Below, piece by piece: positions 25,167-33,851 of a stretch of DNA of 64,000 bases. The notes under the pieces are model-generated. The model was not told the DNA's origin and made no database searches. It was given only the letters and a program-made list of their open reading frames with translations. The first letter of the stretch is position 1, and each line of letters starts with the position of its first letter. This DNA is from SLSG01 sp964477035 (GTDB lineage: Bacteria; Bacteroidota; Bacteroidia; Bacteroidales; UBA7960): positions 351,206 through 415,205 of the forward strand of contig CAYZCW010000002.1 of assembly GCA_964477035.1 (NCBI GenBank), written 5' to 3'. A program made the position numbers and the translations under genes.

Positions 25167-25841
25167 ATGGCCCGTAAGAAACATAAGAATGCCATCGGCC
25201 GGCTCGCCGTGCTGCTGGGAAGGCTGGCGGTGGCCGCCCTGATGCTGCCCTTGTTGGTGTTGCTGATTGCCAACCAGATCATCCGCATCTCGTCGGACGG
25301 TTATCTTTATGATGACCTCCTCTTTGTGCCCCACAACCCCGTCGGACTGGTTCTGGGAACGTCTCACCGGGTGCAGGGAGGCGGCCCAAACCCCTATTTT
25401 CACAAACGGATGGAAGCAGCGGCCAGGCTCTACCACGAGGGCAAGGTAAATTATCTGATTGCCAGTGGCGACAACCAGACCCAGTGGTACAACGAACCGG
25501 AGCAGATGCGGCGCGAGCTTGTCAGGCTCGGGGTCCCCGACAGCATCATCCACCTGGACTTCGCCGGACTGCGTACATTCGACTCGGTGATCCGTTGTCA
25601 CCGCATCTATGGACAAACGTCCTTCACCATTATTTCCCAACGATTTCACAATCAGCGGGCCGTTTACATTGCCAGACAATATGGACTGGAAGCCGTGGCA
25701 TTCAATGCAGGGGATGCGGACCAGGGAAACCACCCCAGCCTGGTGGTCAGGGAGTGGTTTGCGAAAGCCAATGTGTTTTTGGACATGCTGCTTAACCGGC
25801 AACCCGGCGAACTGGGCGAACAGGTTCCCATTGGAGAATAG
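25167..25841 (+). CDS. SanA/YdcF-type DUF218 membrane protein
   Basis: 224 residues from the ATG at 25167. A near-match -7 box (TAATTTTA, 25151-25158) sits just upstream; an in-frame GTG at 25080 would extend it by 29 residues. One N-terminal membrane helix (residues ~18-40) is followed by the DUF218 domain: GLVLGTSHRVQGG, NYLIASGDN, IHLDFAGLRTFDSVIRC, FTIISQRFHNQRAVYIA. SanA of enteric bacteria affects vancomycin exclusion at high temperature; biochemical function is unknown. Periplasmic orientation of the domain is inferred. Confidence 0.85.
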   Translation: MARKKHKNAIGRLAVLLGRLAVAALMLPLLVLLIANQIIRISSDGYLYDDLLFVPHNPVGLVLGTSHRVQGGGPNPYFHKRMEAAARLYHEGKVNYLIASGDNQTQWYNEPEQMRRELVRLGVPDSIIHLDFAGLRTFDSVIRCHRIYGQTSFTIISQRFHNQRAVYIARQYGLEAVAFNAGDADQGNHPSLVVREWFAKANVFLDMLLNRQPGELGEQVPIGE

Positions 25842-25885
25842 GTTTTCAACCATCAAACAAATAAAACCACCAATTACTGAGCGAT

Positions 25886-26065
25886 ATGGATATTCAGGAA
25901 AAGATCATCAACACATTCAAAGAGGCCGGGCAGGCAATGCGGCCCGGGGAGTTGGCTGAAAAAGCAGGTTTGGACAAGAAAAAAGTGGAAAAAGCCATCA
26001 AGAAAATGAAGGAGGCCGGCACCCTGCATTCACCCAAACGCTGCTTCTATGACATCACGCGCTAG
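25886..26065 (+). CDS. Small winged-helix-like DNA-binding protein (59 residues)
   Basis: A 59-codon gene beginning MDIQEKIINTFKEAGQAMRP and ending FYDITR. The pattern helix (IQEKIINTFKEAG), helix-turn-helix (PGELAEKAGLDKKKVEKAIKKMKEAG) and a short C-terminal wing (TLHSPKRCFYDI) fits a minimal winged-helix domain. Highly basic, so nucleic-acid binding is plausible. It lies 44 bp after the SanA-like gene and is followed by a short hairpin. Target unknown; could be an architectural or regulatory protein. Confidence 0.72.
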   Translation: MDIQEKIINTFKEAGQAMRPGELAEKAGLDKKKVEKAIKKMKEAGTLHSPKRCFYDITR

Positions 26066-26084
26066 GTAAGTGCTTCCGGCCCTG

Positions 26085-26110
26085 CCTGCCGTCATTGGCT
26101 TTTCGGCAGG
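26085..26110. terminator. Hairpin after the small winged-helix gene
   Basis: CCTGCCG (26085-26091) pairs with CGGCAGG (26104-26110) across a 12-nt loop between convergent genes. Weak U-tract, so moderate confidence. Confidence 0.4.
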
Positions 26111-26111
26111 T

Positions 26112-26825
26112 TCAGCCCAGTACCTTTAAATACCGCTCGCGGATTTCCCGGAGTTTCTCCACACTGAGGTGTTCGCGATAGACCCTTGCCAGGTCCACGA
26201 TGGCCTTGTTTTCAAAATACAGGGCCTGTGCCGCATCGAAAAACAGGATGCTGGTATCGTATTTGGCCTCCGTGGTCAGGTGTTTAAAACCCTGCCAGTC
26301 CATAAATCGTGGCAGGGCAAAATACCCTTTGTTCGGATCGGTGGCATCCAGGAAAAGGCCGTCACCCAGGACCTCCAGATAGAAAAACTTTTGAAGGCGG
26401 ATCAGGGCCATTTGCCTGTCTGTTTTTTTGCCGCCCCTTTTGGACCGGATTCCTTCGGCCTCGAACAATTGCTGAATCCGCCTGATGCGGCAATATTTCG
26501 CGCAATCCCTGATGCGGATCACGGGCTGGGTATTGTTTTGCAACTGCAAACTTCCCAGATCGGCCTGAAAGTCGAAATTCACCTGTTTGCGAACCTCCTG
26601 GGTGGCCCGGACGATGTCATAAATGGAGTGGCACTCCTCCAGGATAAAAAACAGGTAGGGCTCCTTATCGGCCATGGGCGCGTCATTGTAATACCCGAAA
26701 TAAGGCGAGATGGCCTCCAGCACAATGGTACCCGGAATGATCAGGTCTTCACCCAGGCTGCTGACCGGCTCCTCCTTGGTCAGCTCCCCGAAGCGTTCGA
26801 TGACTTGGATGTTCTCCATGGACAT
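26112..26825 (-). CDS. Conserved-looking protein of unknown function
   Basis: 237 residues (an ATG at 26819 is equally possible), soluble, no signal peptide. Features seen: DLIIPGTIVLEAISPYFGYY, EPYLFFILEECHSIYDIVRA, a Cys pair in RDCAKYCRIRRIQQLF, and a basic patch RSKRGGKKTDRQ, followed by a mixed helical C-terminus. I do not recognise the family. The basic patch and Cys pair might indicate nucleic-acid or metal binding, but this is speculation. Neighbours are the small winged-helix gene (convergent) and tcdA (upstream, same strand). Confidence 0.6.
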   Translation of the reverse strand: MSMENIQVIERFGELTKEEPVSSLGEDLIIPGTIVLEAISPYFGYYNDAPMADKEPYLFFILEECHSIYDIVRATQEVRKQVNFDFQADLGSLQLQNNTQPVIRIRDCAKYCRIRRIQQLFEAEGIRSKRGGKKTDRQMALIRLQKFFYLEVLGDGLFLDATDPNKGYFALPRFMDWQGFKHLTTEAKYDTSILFFDAAQALYFENKAIVDLARVYREHLSVEKLREIRERYLKVLG

Positions 26826-26892
26826 GAAGTGTTGGTAATTGTCCTACTAAAAATACAAAAAAATCGGATGCACACCCTGCGGTCACCCTGAC

Positions 26893-27633
26893 TTATTCCC
26901 GGGTCAGTCCCTCCAGTCCGATGAGATCCCTTACGACCACCGAAGCGCAGAGGCATCCGAAAATGGCTGGCATGTAGGAGATGGTGCCCACGGTGGTTTT
27001 CTTGTTGGGCTCGTCCTGTATGGCAAGAAAGGCATCCTGCTGCACGAGCTCATTGGAAAAAACCGCCTTGAAGCCGCCGGCCACCCCAAGTCTTTTCAGG
27101 CGTTTCCTCAGCATGCGGGCCAGGTTGCAATGATGGGTGGCAGAAAAATCCGCCACCATGACCCTGGATGGATCCAGCTTGCCTCCCGCTCCCATGGAAC
27201 TGACCAGTGGCCACCCCTTTCTCACGGCCTGCCGGATCAGGAAGATTTTCGGGCTGAGGGTGTCAATGGCGTCCACCACATAATCGAAAGGGGTCTCGAG
27301 GATCTGGTCGGTCCGCTCGTCCCGGAGGAATTCATCAAATACTTTCAGCCTCAACCGGGGATTGATGTCGAGCAGCCGCTCCCCCATCAGAAGGGCCTTG
27401 CGCTTTCCTTCCGTGGAAGCCAGGGCCAGCAGTTGCCGGTTCCGGTTGGAAGCCTGCACCGAATCGGCATCGGCGATGGTCATGGCGCCGACACCTGCCC
27501 GGCACAACATCTCGGCAGCGAAGGCTCCGACACCACCCAGGCCCGCCACAAACACATGGGCGGCCTGCAAACGCTCCACATTGGCGCGTCTGATCAGTAG
27601 TTCCGTGCGTTCATTCCAGTCCATGGCCGTCAT
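26893..27633 (-). CDS. tcdA: tRNA threonylcarbamoyladenosine dehydratase
   Basis: About 246 residues from the ATG at 27633, which sits 12 bp after a candidate -7 box; the ATG at 27663 would precede it. Adenylation domain of the E1/ThiF superfamily: VFVAGLGGVGAFAAEML, IADADSVQASNRNRQ, FDYVVDAIDTLSPK, SSMGAGGKLDPSRV, then GTISYMPAIFG. TcdA cyclises the t6A37 modification in ANN-decoding tRNAs using ATP. The catalytic partner (CsdE) is not in the window. Confidence 0.9.
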   Translation of the reverse strand: MTAMDWNERTELLIRRANVERLQAAHVFVAGLGGVGAFAAEMLCRAGVGAMTIADADSVQASNRNRQLLALASTEGKRKALLMGERLLDINPRLRLKVFDEFLRDERTDQILETPFDYVVDAIDTLSPKIFLIRQAVRKGWPLVSSMGAGGKLDPSRVMVADFSATHHCNLARMLRKRLKRLGVAGGFKAVFSNELVQQDAFLAIQDEPNKKTTVGTISYMPAIFGCLCASVVVRDLIGLEGLTRE

Positions 27634-27645
27634 CAGGTCAGGGGA

Positions 27646-27653
27646 CAAAATTA
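27646..27653 (-). promoter_or_regulatory. Candidate -7 promoter element for tcdA
   Basis: TAATTTTG on the minus strand matches TAnnTTTG, 12 bp before the ATG at 27633; supports that start. Confidence 0.5.
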
Positions 27654-27727
27654 GCATTTCCATGATGCAGGCGGCGCATAAGCAAGGAAATTTGGGATTA
27701 TACCCCCTGAAATAGACAATTTTTTCT

Positions 27728-27735
27728 TAAATTTG
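27728..27735 (+). promoter_or_regulatory. Candidate -7 promoter element for ppdK
   Basis: TAAATTTG matches TAnnTTTG. With the ATG at 27898 it would give a leader of about 155 nt; an in-frame ATG at 27820 would shorten it. Confidence 0.45.
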
Positions 27736-27897
27736 TTCTCCTTTAGATGGATGCAATTTCACCTTAAATTACTGATTGATAATTAAATAAATAGCTTTTC
27801 CGCGGGAATTTCCAGCGGCTTGGCGGGCAATTTCAAATTAAACCGATACAAGATGGAGAAAAAGAGCAAAATGGTTGATCATTTGACCGAGGCAATC

Positions 27898-30657
27898 ATG
27901 AAGAACAAAAAAGTATATTTCTTCGGAGGCAGCAAGGCCGATGGAGACGCCAGCATGCGCAACCTGCTGGGCGGAAAAGGAGCCAACCTGGCCGAAATGG
28001 TCAACATCGGTGTCCCGGTACCTCCCGGTTTCACAATCACCACGGAAGTATGCACCCTGTATAATGAAAAAGGCCGGGAGTTCGTCATCGACTCCATCCG
28101 GACCGAGGTGGAAGAAAATATGCGGCGGGTGGAGAAGGAAATGGGCGCCGGCTTTGGCGACAAAGACAACCCCCTGCTGATGTCTGTCCGTTCGGGCGCC
28201 CGGGCTTCCATGCCGGGTATGATGGATACCGTCCTCAACCTGGGGCTCAATGAACAGACCCTGCAAGGCCTGGCCAGAAAAACCGGCAATGAGCGTTTTG
28301 TTTGGGACTCCTACCGCCGGTTCGTACAGATGTACGGTGACGTGGTCATGGGCATGAAACCTGCCAGCAAAGAGGAGGAGGATCCTTTCGATGTCATCAT
28401 GGAACACCTCAAGGAGGAAAAAGGGGCCCAAACGGACCAGGACCTGAGCACGGAAGACCTCATGGAACTGGTAAAACGCTTCAAGAAGGCCGTCAAGGAA
28501 CAGACCGGTCAGGATTTCCCGGAAGATCCGTGGGAGCAGCTCTGGGGTTCGGCACTGGCCGTTTTTGAATCGTGGAACAATCCCCGGGCCACCTATTACC
28601 GGAAGATGCACAACATCCCTGCCGAATGGGGCACGGCCGTGAACGTACAGGCCATGGTCTTCGGCAACATGGGCGACACCTCCGCAACCGGGGTCGCTTT
28701 CACCCGGGATGCCGCCACCGGAGAAGACATTTTCAACGGGGAGTACCTGGTCAATGCCCAGGGAGAAGACGTGGTAGCCGGCATCCGCACACCACGGGAA
28801 ATCACCCGGGAAGGCTCGCTCCGCTGGGCCAAACTGCAGGGGGTCACGGAAGAGGAACGCCGCAGCAAATACCCCTCCCTTGAAGAATTGTTCCCCGACC
28901 TCTACAGGCAACTGGATGAACAGCAGGCAAAGCTTGAAAAGCACTACCGCGACATGCAGGACCTGGAATTCACCATTCAGGAGGGCAAGCTGTGGATGCT
29001 GCAGACCCGCAACGGCAAACGCACGGGTCCCGCGATGGTAAAAATCGCCATGGACATGCTGCGCGATGGCATCCTCAATGAGGAGGAAGCACTGCTTCGT
29101 GTAGAGCCCAACAAACTGGACGAGCTGCTCCACCCGGTTTTTCATCCCGGGGAACTGGCAAAGGCAAAAGTCATCGCCAAGGGCCTGCCGGCTTCCCCCG
29201 GTGCATCCACCGGACAGATCGTGTTTTTTGCCGATGAAGCAGCCGACTGGGCCGCGGAAGGCAAGAAGGTAATCCTGGTGCGGGTCGAGACCTCTCCGGA
29301 AGACCTCAGCGGGATGGACGCCGCCGTGGGCATTCTGACCGCCAGGGGGGGGATGACCTCCCACGCTGCCGTGGTTGCCCGCGGAATGGGCAAATGTTGC
29401 GTCTCCGGGGCAGGCGGGGTCAGGATCAACTACAAAACCCGCACCATGCAGGTGGAGGGCAAGGTATACAAGGAAGGGGATTTCATCTCCCTGAACGGCT
29501 CTACCGGGGAAGTCATTGACGGAAAGGTCCGGACAGTCGACCCGGAAATGAGCGGGGACTTCGCAGAGCTGATGACCCTGGCTGAGAAACACACCCGCAT
29601 GTACGTCCGCACCAATGCCGACACCCCGAAAGACGCCAGGGTGGCCCGTGAATTCGGGGCAAAGGGCATCGGCCTCTGCCGGACCGAACACATGTTCTTT
29701 GAAGGGGTACGCATCAAGGCCATGCGCGAAATGATCCTCGCCAATGACGAGGCCGGTCGGCGCAAGGCCCTGGAAAAACTGCTCCCCATGCAGCGGGAAG
29801 ACTTCGAAGGCATCTTCGAAGCCATGCAGGACCTGCCGGTGACCGTGCGCCTGCTCGACCCGCCGCTGCATGAGTTCCTGCCCCACGAGGAAGCCAACCA
29901 GGCCGATATGGCCAGGGAAATGGGGATTACCCCGGAGGAAGTAAAATCCAAGGTGGACTCCCTGCATGAATTCAACCCCATGCTGGGTCACCGGGGTTGC
30001 CGTCTGGGCAACACCTATCCCGAGATCTCCGAGATCCAGGCCAGGGCCATCATCGAAGCCGCCCTCAACCTGAAGGGGAAAGGCATCCGGGCCATTCCCG
30101 AAATCATGATCCCCCTGACGGGCACGTTCGAAGAAATGAAGCTCCAGGAACAAATCGTTCGTGATGAGGTGGAAAAGGTGTTCGAAGAGCGCGGAGAACG
30201 CATCGACTACCTTGTCGGCACCATGATCGAGATCCCGCGCGCTGCGCTGATCGCAGACAAGATTGCGGAAAGCGCCGAGTTCTTTTCATTCGGAACGAAC
30301 GACCTCACCCAGATGACCTTTGGGTATTCGCGCGACGATGCCGGACGTTTCCTGCCCATCTATCTTGAAAAGGGGCTGTTGAAGCATGATCCGTTCCAGG
30401 TCCTCGACCAGGAAGGCGTCGGACAGCTTGTGGAGCTCGCCGTGGAACGTGGACGCAAAGGCCGCAAAGACCTCAAGGTGGGCATCTGCGGAGAGCACGG
30501 AGGAGAACCCAGCTCGGTTGAATTTTGCCACCGGGTGGGCATGGACTACGTCAGCTGCTCTCCTTTCCGCGTACCGATTGCCCGCCTGGCTGCTGCCCAG
30601 GCCGTGGTCCGGGAAATTCTCGCAAAAAAAGGCGGTGCCGGCTATACCACCGCCTAA
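27898..30657 (+). CDS. ppdK: Pyruvate, phosphate dikinase
   Basis: About 919 residues from the ATG at 27898 (MKNKKVYFFGG, the family's usual N-terminus); in-frame ATGs further up to 27820 would add residues not expected. The N-terminal ATP-grasp region has NLLGGKGANLAEM. The phosphohistidine swivelling domain has TARGGMTSHAAVVARGMGK with the catalytic His near residue 489. The C-terminal PEP/pyruvate barrel includes GLCRTEHMF, MIEIPRAALIADKIA, SFGTNDLTQMTFGYSRDD and GICGEHGGEP with the catalytic Cys. It interconverts pyruvate + ATP + Pi and PEP + AMP + PPi, giving anaerobes a PPi-linked glycolysis or gluconeogenesis step. Single gene followed by a strong terminator. Confidence 0.97.
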   Translation: MKNKKVYFFGGSKADGDASMRNLLGGKGANLAEMVNIGVPVPPGFTITTEVCTLYNEKGREFVIDSIRTEVEENMRRVEKEMGAGFGDKDNPLLMSVRSGARASMPGMMDTVLNLGLNEQTLQGLARKTGNERFVWDSYRRFVQMYGDVVMGMKPASKEEEDPFDVIMEHLKEEKGAQTDQDLSTEDLMELVKRFKKAVKEQTGQDFPEDPWEQLWGSALAVFESWNNPRATYYRKMHNIPAEWGTAVNVQAMVFGNMGDTSATGVAFTRDAATGEDIFNGEYLVNAQGEDVVAGIRTPREITREGSLRWAKLQGVTEEERRSKYPSLEELFPDLYRQLDEQQAKLEKHYRDMQDLEFTIQEGKLWMLQTRNGKRTGPAMVKIAMDMLRDGILNEEEALLRVEPNKLDELLHPVFHPGELAKAKVIAKGLPASPGASTGQIVFFADEAADWAAEGKKVILVRVETSPEDLSGMDAAVGILTARGGMTSHAAVVARGMGKCCVSGAGGVRINYKTRTMQVEGKVYKEGDFISLNGSTGEVIDGKVRTVDPEMSGDFAELMTLAEKHTRMYVRTNADTPKDARVAREFGAKGIGLCRTEHMFFEGVRIKAMREMILANDEAGRRKALEKLLPMQREDFEGIFEAMQDLPVTVRLLDPPLHEFLPHEEANQADMAREMGITPEEVKSKVDSLHEFNPMLGHRGCRLGNTYPEISEIQARAIIEAALNLKGKGIRAIPEIMIPLTGTFEEMKLQEQIVRDEVEKVFEERGERIDYLVGTMIEIPRAALIADKIAESAEFFSFGTNDLTQMTFGYSRDDAGRFLPIYLEKGLLKHDPFQVLDQEGVGQLVELAVERGRKGRKDLKVGICGEHGGEPSSVEFCHRVGMDYVSCSPFRVPIARLAAAQAVVREILAKKGGAGYTTA

Positions 30658-30701
30658 ACGGCCGGCTGGCCGGGTAGGAGTTCCTTCCGGCCCCGGCATG
30701 C

Positions 30702-30743
30702 AAAAAAAGGCGCCACGGAATCTTTTCCGCGGCGCCTTTTTTT
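30702..30743. terminator. Bidirectional terminator between ppdK and hutH
   Basis: An A7 tract, GGCGCC and CGGAA pairing with TTCCG and GGCGCC around a short TCTT loop, then T7. Textbook intrinsic terminator for both strands. Confidence 0.85.
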
Positions 30744-30761
30744 ATTCCGGACACAAAGGAA

Positions 30762-32261
30762 TCAAAGAAAATTCCCGGGCCGTCGTGACCTGATAAAATC
30801 CAGGGCTTTTTCCATCTCATCGTGCATCACCTTGTCATTCTCAATGAAAGGCACGGTGGCGACAAAATCCTGCATCAACTGCCGCAACACCGGGGAGGTA
30901 CTCCCTGCCTCCCGGAATCCCATGGCCTGACAGGCATTCATCAGTTCGATGGCCAGGAGGCGTTCCAGGTTGGCCACGATCTGCAGGGTCTTGGTGGCCG
31001 CATTGGCGCCCATGCTGACATGGTCCTCCTGACCCTGGGAGGATTCGATGGAATCCACCGAGGCGGGCGTGCATAACTGTTTGTTTTGACTGACGATGGA
31101 GGCCGCGGCATACTGGGGGATCATGAAACCCGAGTTCAGTCCGGGATTGGCCACCAGGAAGGAAGGCAATCCGCGTGCGCCGGATATAAGCCGGTAGACA
31201 CGCCTTTCGCTGATGTTTCCCAGTTCGGCAAGCGCCATCCCCAGGAAGTCGAGCGACAGGGCCAGGGGCTGGCCGTGAAAGTTGCCGGCAGAAATGATCA
31301 GGTCCTGGTCCGGAAAGAGGGTGGGATTGTCGGTGACCGCATTCATTTCGGTTTCAAACACCGATTCCACATAGGCGATGGCATCCTTGCTGGCCCCGTG
31401 TACCTGAGGCATGCAGCGAAAAGAGTAAGGGTCCTGTACATGTTTCCCGGGAAGCTCCATCAGGCGGCTCCCCTCCAGGATCCGCCGGATCACCGATGCG
31501 GTCTCCATTTGCCCCGGATGGGGTCTGACCCGGTGAACGGGCTCCAGGAAAGGCTCGATGCGCCCGTTGAACGCCTCCAGCGACAGGGCCCCGCAAAGAT
31601 CGGCCCAGCGGGACAACTCCTTGGCACGCAGAAGACAGTAGGAGCCGATGGCTCCCATGAACTGGGTCCCGTTGAGCAGGGCAAGCCCCTCCTTGGATTC
31701 CAGGGCCAGCGGAGGCCATCCGAAGCCTGCAAGGACATCGCTGGATTTCCTTCGCCGGCCCTTGTGGACAACCTCTCCCAGGCCGAGAAGCGGCAGGCTG
31801 AGGTGGGCCAGGGGAGCCAGGTCTCCGGATGCCCCCAGGGAGCCCTGACTGAAGACCACCGGGTAAATGCCTTCATTGAAAAAGGCAATCAGGCGCTCCA
31901 CCGTCTCCTGACGGATCCCGGAGTGGCCGTAAGACAGGGACTGTATCTTTAAAAACAGCATCAGCCGGACCACCCTGTCCGGCAATGGGTCGCCGGTGCC
32001 GCAGGCATGCGACATGACCAGGTTTTGCTGAAGCCGGCCCAGGTCGTCATGGGAAATGCTCGTGTCGCACAGGGAGCCAAAACCGGTGGTCACTCCGTAG
32101 ATGGGGCCGGACTGACTTTGGATTTTCTGATCCAGGTACTCACGGCAATGCCTTATTCTTCCCAGGGCCCCATCCGACAATGACAGCGTGCAGCCGTCCC
32201 CAAGGACCTGTTCCAGGGTCTGTAAGTTGATGTGGTGCGGACCGATCTGATAATGCCCCAT
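30762..32261 (-). CDS. hutH: Histidine ammonia-lyase
   Basis: 499 residues from the ATG at 32261 (MGHYQIGPHHINLQ); an ATG at 32303 would overlap hisS by 23 bp. The MIO electrophile triad Ala-Ser-Gly lies in GSLGASGDLAPLAH (about residues 140-153). YGVTTGFGSLCD near the N-terminus and QEDHVSMGANAATKTLQIV near the C-terminus are also typical. It deaminates histidine to urocanate. No other hut gene is adjacent; it follows hisS by 19 bp, probably in the same transcript. Confidence 0.95.
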   Translation of the reverse strand: MGHYQIGPHHINLQTLEQVLGDGCTLSLSDGALGRIRHCREYLDQKIQSQSGPIYGVTTGFGSLCDTSISHDDLGRLQQNLVMSHACGTGDPLPDRVVRLMLFLKIQSLSYGHSGIRQETVERLIAFFNEGIYPVVFSQGSLGASGDLAPLAHLSLPLLGLGEVVHKGRRRKSSDVLAGFGWPPLALESKEGLALLNGTQFMGAIGSYCLLRAKELSRWADLCGALSLEAFNGRIEPFLEPVHRVRPHPGQMETASVIRRILEGSRLMELPGKHVQDPYSFRCMPQVHGASKDAIAYVESVFETEMNAVTDNPTLFPDQDLIISAGNFHGQPLALSLDFLGMALAELGNISERRVYRLISGARGLPSFLVANPGLNSGFMIPQYAAASIVSQNKQLCTPASVDSIESSQGQEDHVSMGANAATKTLQIVANLERLLAIELMNACQAMGFREAGSTSPVLRQLMQDFVATVPFIENDKVMHDEMEKALDFIRSRRPGNFL

Positions 32262-32280
32262 GTTTTTTTGGCTTGAGGGT

Positions 32281-33666
32281 TTAAAAGTTTCTGAAGGATC
32301 CATCCCGGACCAGCCCGGGGATGTCTCCCGGCGGCAAGGTTAACTGCTCTCCGGTGCGCATGTTTTTGACCGAGAGGCGGCCGCTGCCCATCTCTTCTTC
32401 TCCGGCCATCAGCACGAAAGGAATGCGGTTCTTGTCGGCGTACTGCATCTGCTTCCGGACTTTGACCGCTTCCGGATACAGCTCACAGCTTATTCCTTCG
32501 GCCCGCAAAGCATCCAGAACCGGGATACAGAACCGGGCTTCCTGATCTCCGAAGTTCAATGCCAGGACCTGCGTGAATCCTCCTGCCGATTCCGGGAACC
32601 CACCGCACTCCATCAGCACGTCATAGATGCGGTCGGCCCCAAAGGACACCCCGACTCCCGAGACCCCGGACAGTCCGAAAATCCCGGTCAGGTCGTCATA
32701 ACGCCCGCCCCCGCATATGCTGCCCATGCTGACATCCCTGGCCTTGACTTCGATGATGGCCCCGGTATAATAGTTCAGTCCGCGGGCAAGGGTCAGGTCC
32801 AGTTCCAGCCCACACCCAAGCGGAGTGACGGAAGCCAACCCGAACAATTCCCTGAGCTCTTCCACGCCCTTGCGCCCTGCCTCTGAATGTGCCAGGAGTC
32901 CTGCCAGAAAATCCAGTTTTTCCGGGCTGCCTCCCTTCATCAGCAGGACCGGCTGGAGTTTGTCCACCGCCTCCTGCGGGAGGCCGCGCTCCAGCAATTC
33001 CCGGTTGACCGCCTCCAGTCCGATCTTATCGATCTTGTCAATGGCCACGGTAATGTCCGTCAGGCGGTCTTCATGGCCCATATACCCGGCCAGCCCGGCC
33101 AGTACCTTGCGGTTGTTCAGCCGGACATCGACACGAATGCCCAGGGCAGCAAACACCTCGTCGATGATCCGGATGAGTTCGGCCTCGTTGTGCAGGCTGT
33201 CGCTGCCGATCACGTCGGCATCGCATTGCATGAATTCGCGGTACCTGCCTTTCTGCGGCCGGTCGGCACGCCAGACCGGCTGCATCTGGAAGCGCTTGAA
33301 CGGGAAGGCAATCTCATGCTGGTACTGCACCACGTAACGGGCAAAGGGCACGGTCAGGTCGTAACGAAGGGCCCGGTCGCACAATTGGGAAGACAGCCGC
33401 TGGGAATCCTTCCTTTTCCAGTCATCATCGGATGCCTTTGCCGCAAAATCCCCGGAATTCAGGATGCGGAAGATCAGGCGGTCACCCTCTTCACCATACT
33501 TGCCCATCAAAGTAGAAAGGTTCTCCATGGCGGGGGTCTCAATGGGCCTGTACCCATGCAGCTGGAATACCTTGCGAATGATGGAGAATATCCATTCCCT
33601 GCGGGCCACCTCCAGCGGACCGAAATCGCGGGTCCCTTTGGGAATGCCTGGTTTGTCCTTGGCCAT
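32281..33666 (-). CDS. hisS: Histidyl-tRNA synthetase
   Basis: 461 residues, class II synthetase. Motif 1 region GTRDFGPLEVARREWIFS; histidine-binding YDLTVPFARYV; motif 2 FKRFQMQPVWRADRPQKGR; HisA signature LARGLNYYTGAIIEV; motif 3 GVGVSFGADRIYDVL; then the C-terminal anticodon-binding domain. It charges tRNA-His. Own candidate promoter 19 bp upstream; hutH follows. Confidence 0.97.
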   Translation of the reverse strand: MAKDKPGIPKGTRDFGPLEVARREWIFSIIRKVFQLHGYRPIETPAMENLSTLMGKYGEEGDRLIFRILNSGDFAAKASDDDWKRKDSQRLSSQLCDRALRYDLTVPFARYVVQYQHEIAFPFKRFQMQPVWRADRPQKGRYREFMQCDADVIGSDSLHNEAELIRIIDEVFAALGIRVDVRLNNRKVLAGLAGYMGHEDRLTDITVAIDKIDKIGLEAVNRELLERGLPQEAVDKLQPVLLMKGGSPEKLDFLAGLLAHSEAGRKGVEELRELFGLASVTPLGCGLELDLTLARGLNYYTGAIIEVKARDVSMGSICGGGRYDDLTGIFGLSGVSGVGVSFGADRIYDVLMECGGFPESAGGFTQVLALNFGDQEARFCIPVLDALRAEGISCELYPEAVKVRKQMQYADKNRIPFVLMAGEEEMGSGRLSVKNMRTGEQLTLPPGDIPGLVRDGSFRNF

Positions 33667-33685
33667 AACGGTTGTTTTTACGCCA

Positions 33686-33693
33686 CAAAATTA
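33686..33693 (-). promoter_or_regulatory. Candidate -7 promoter element for hisS-hutH
   Basis: TAATTTTG on the minus strand matches TAnnTTTG, 19 bp before the hisS ATG. Confidence 0.5.
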
Positions 33694-33823
33694 AGCCCTT
33701 TTTGGACACCGGGCCTTTCAAAAAGACAAAACCAGGGATTCTGGGGGATCATTGGCTGTTTTTTTTTGTCCAGTCATCATTTTATAAGCAATTTTTTGTA
33801 TCATTCGGAAAATTTTATTCAAA

Positions 33824-33851
33824 TCAATCCATCCTCATCAATCCATCCTCA
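33824..33851 (+). repeat. 14-bp tandem duplication abutting a start codon
   Basis: TCAATCCATCCTCA occurs twice head-to-tail; the second copy ends on the A of the ATG at 33851. It duplicates the leader sequence where a ribosome would load. Confidence 0.7.

Noticed and set aside
27838..30153. Very long open frame on the minus strand opposite ppdK
   Set aside because: Codon-position shadow of a GC-rich, strongly conserved gene; the + strand product has every PPDK motif and the opposite one has none.
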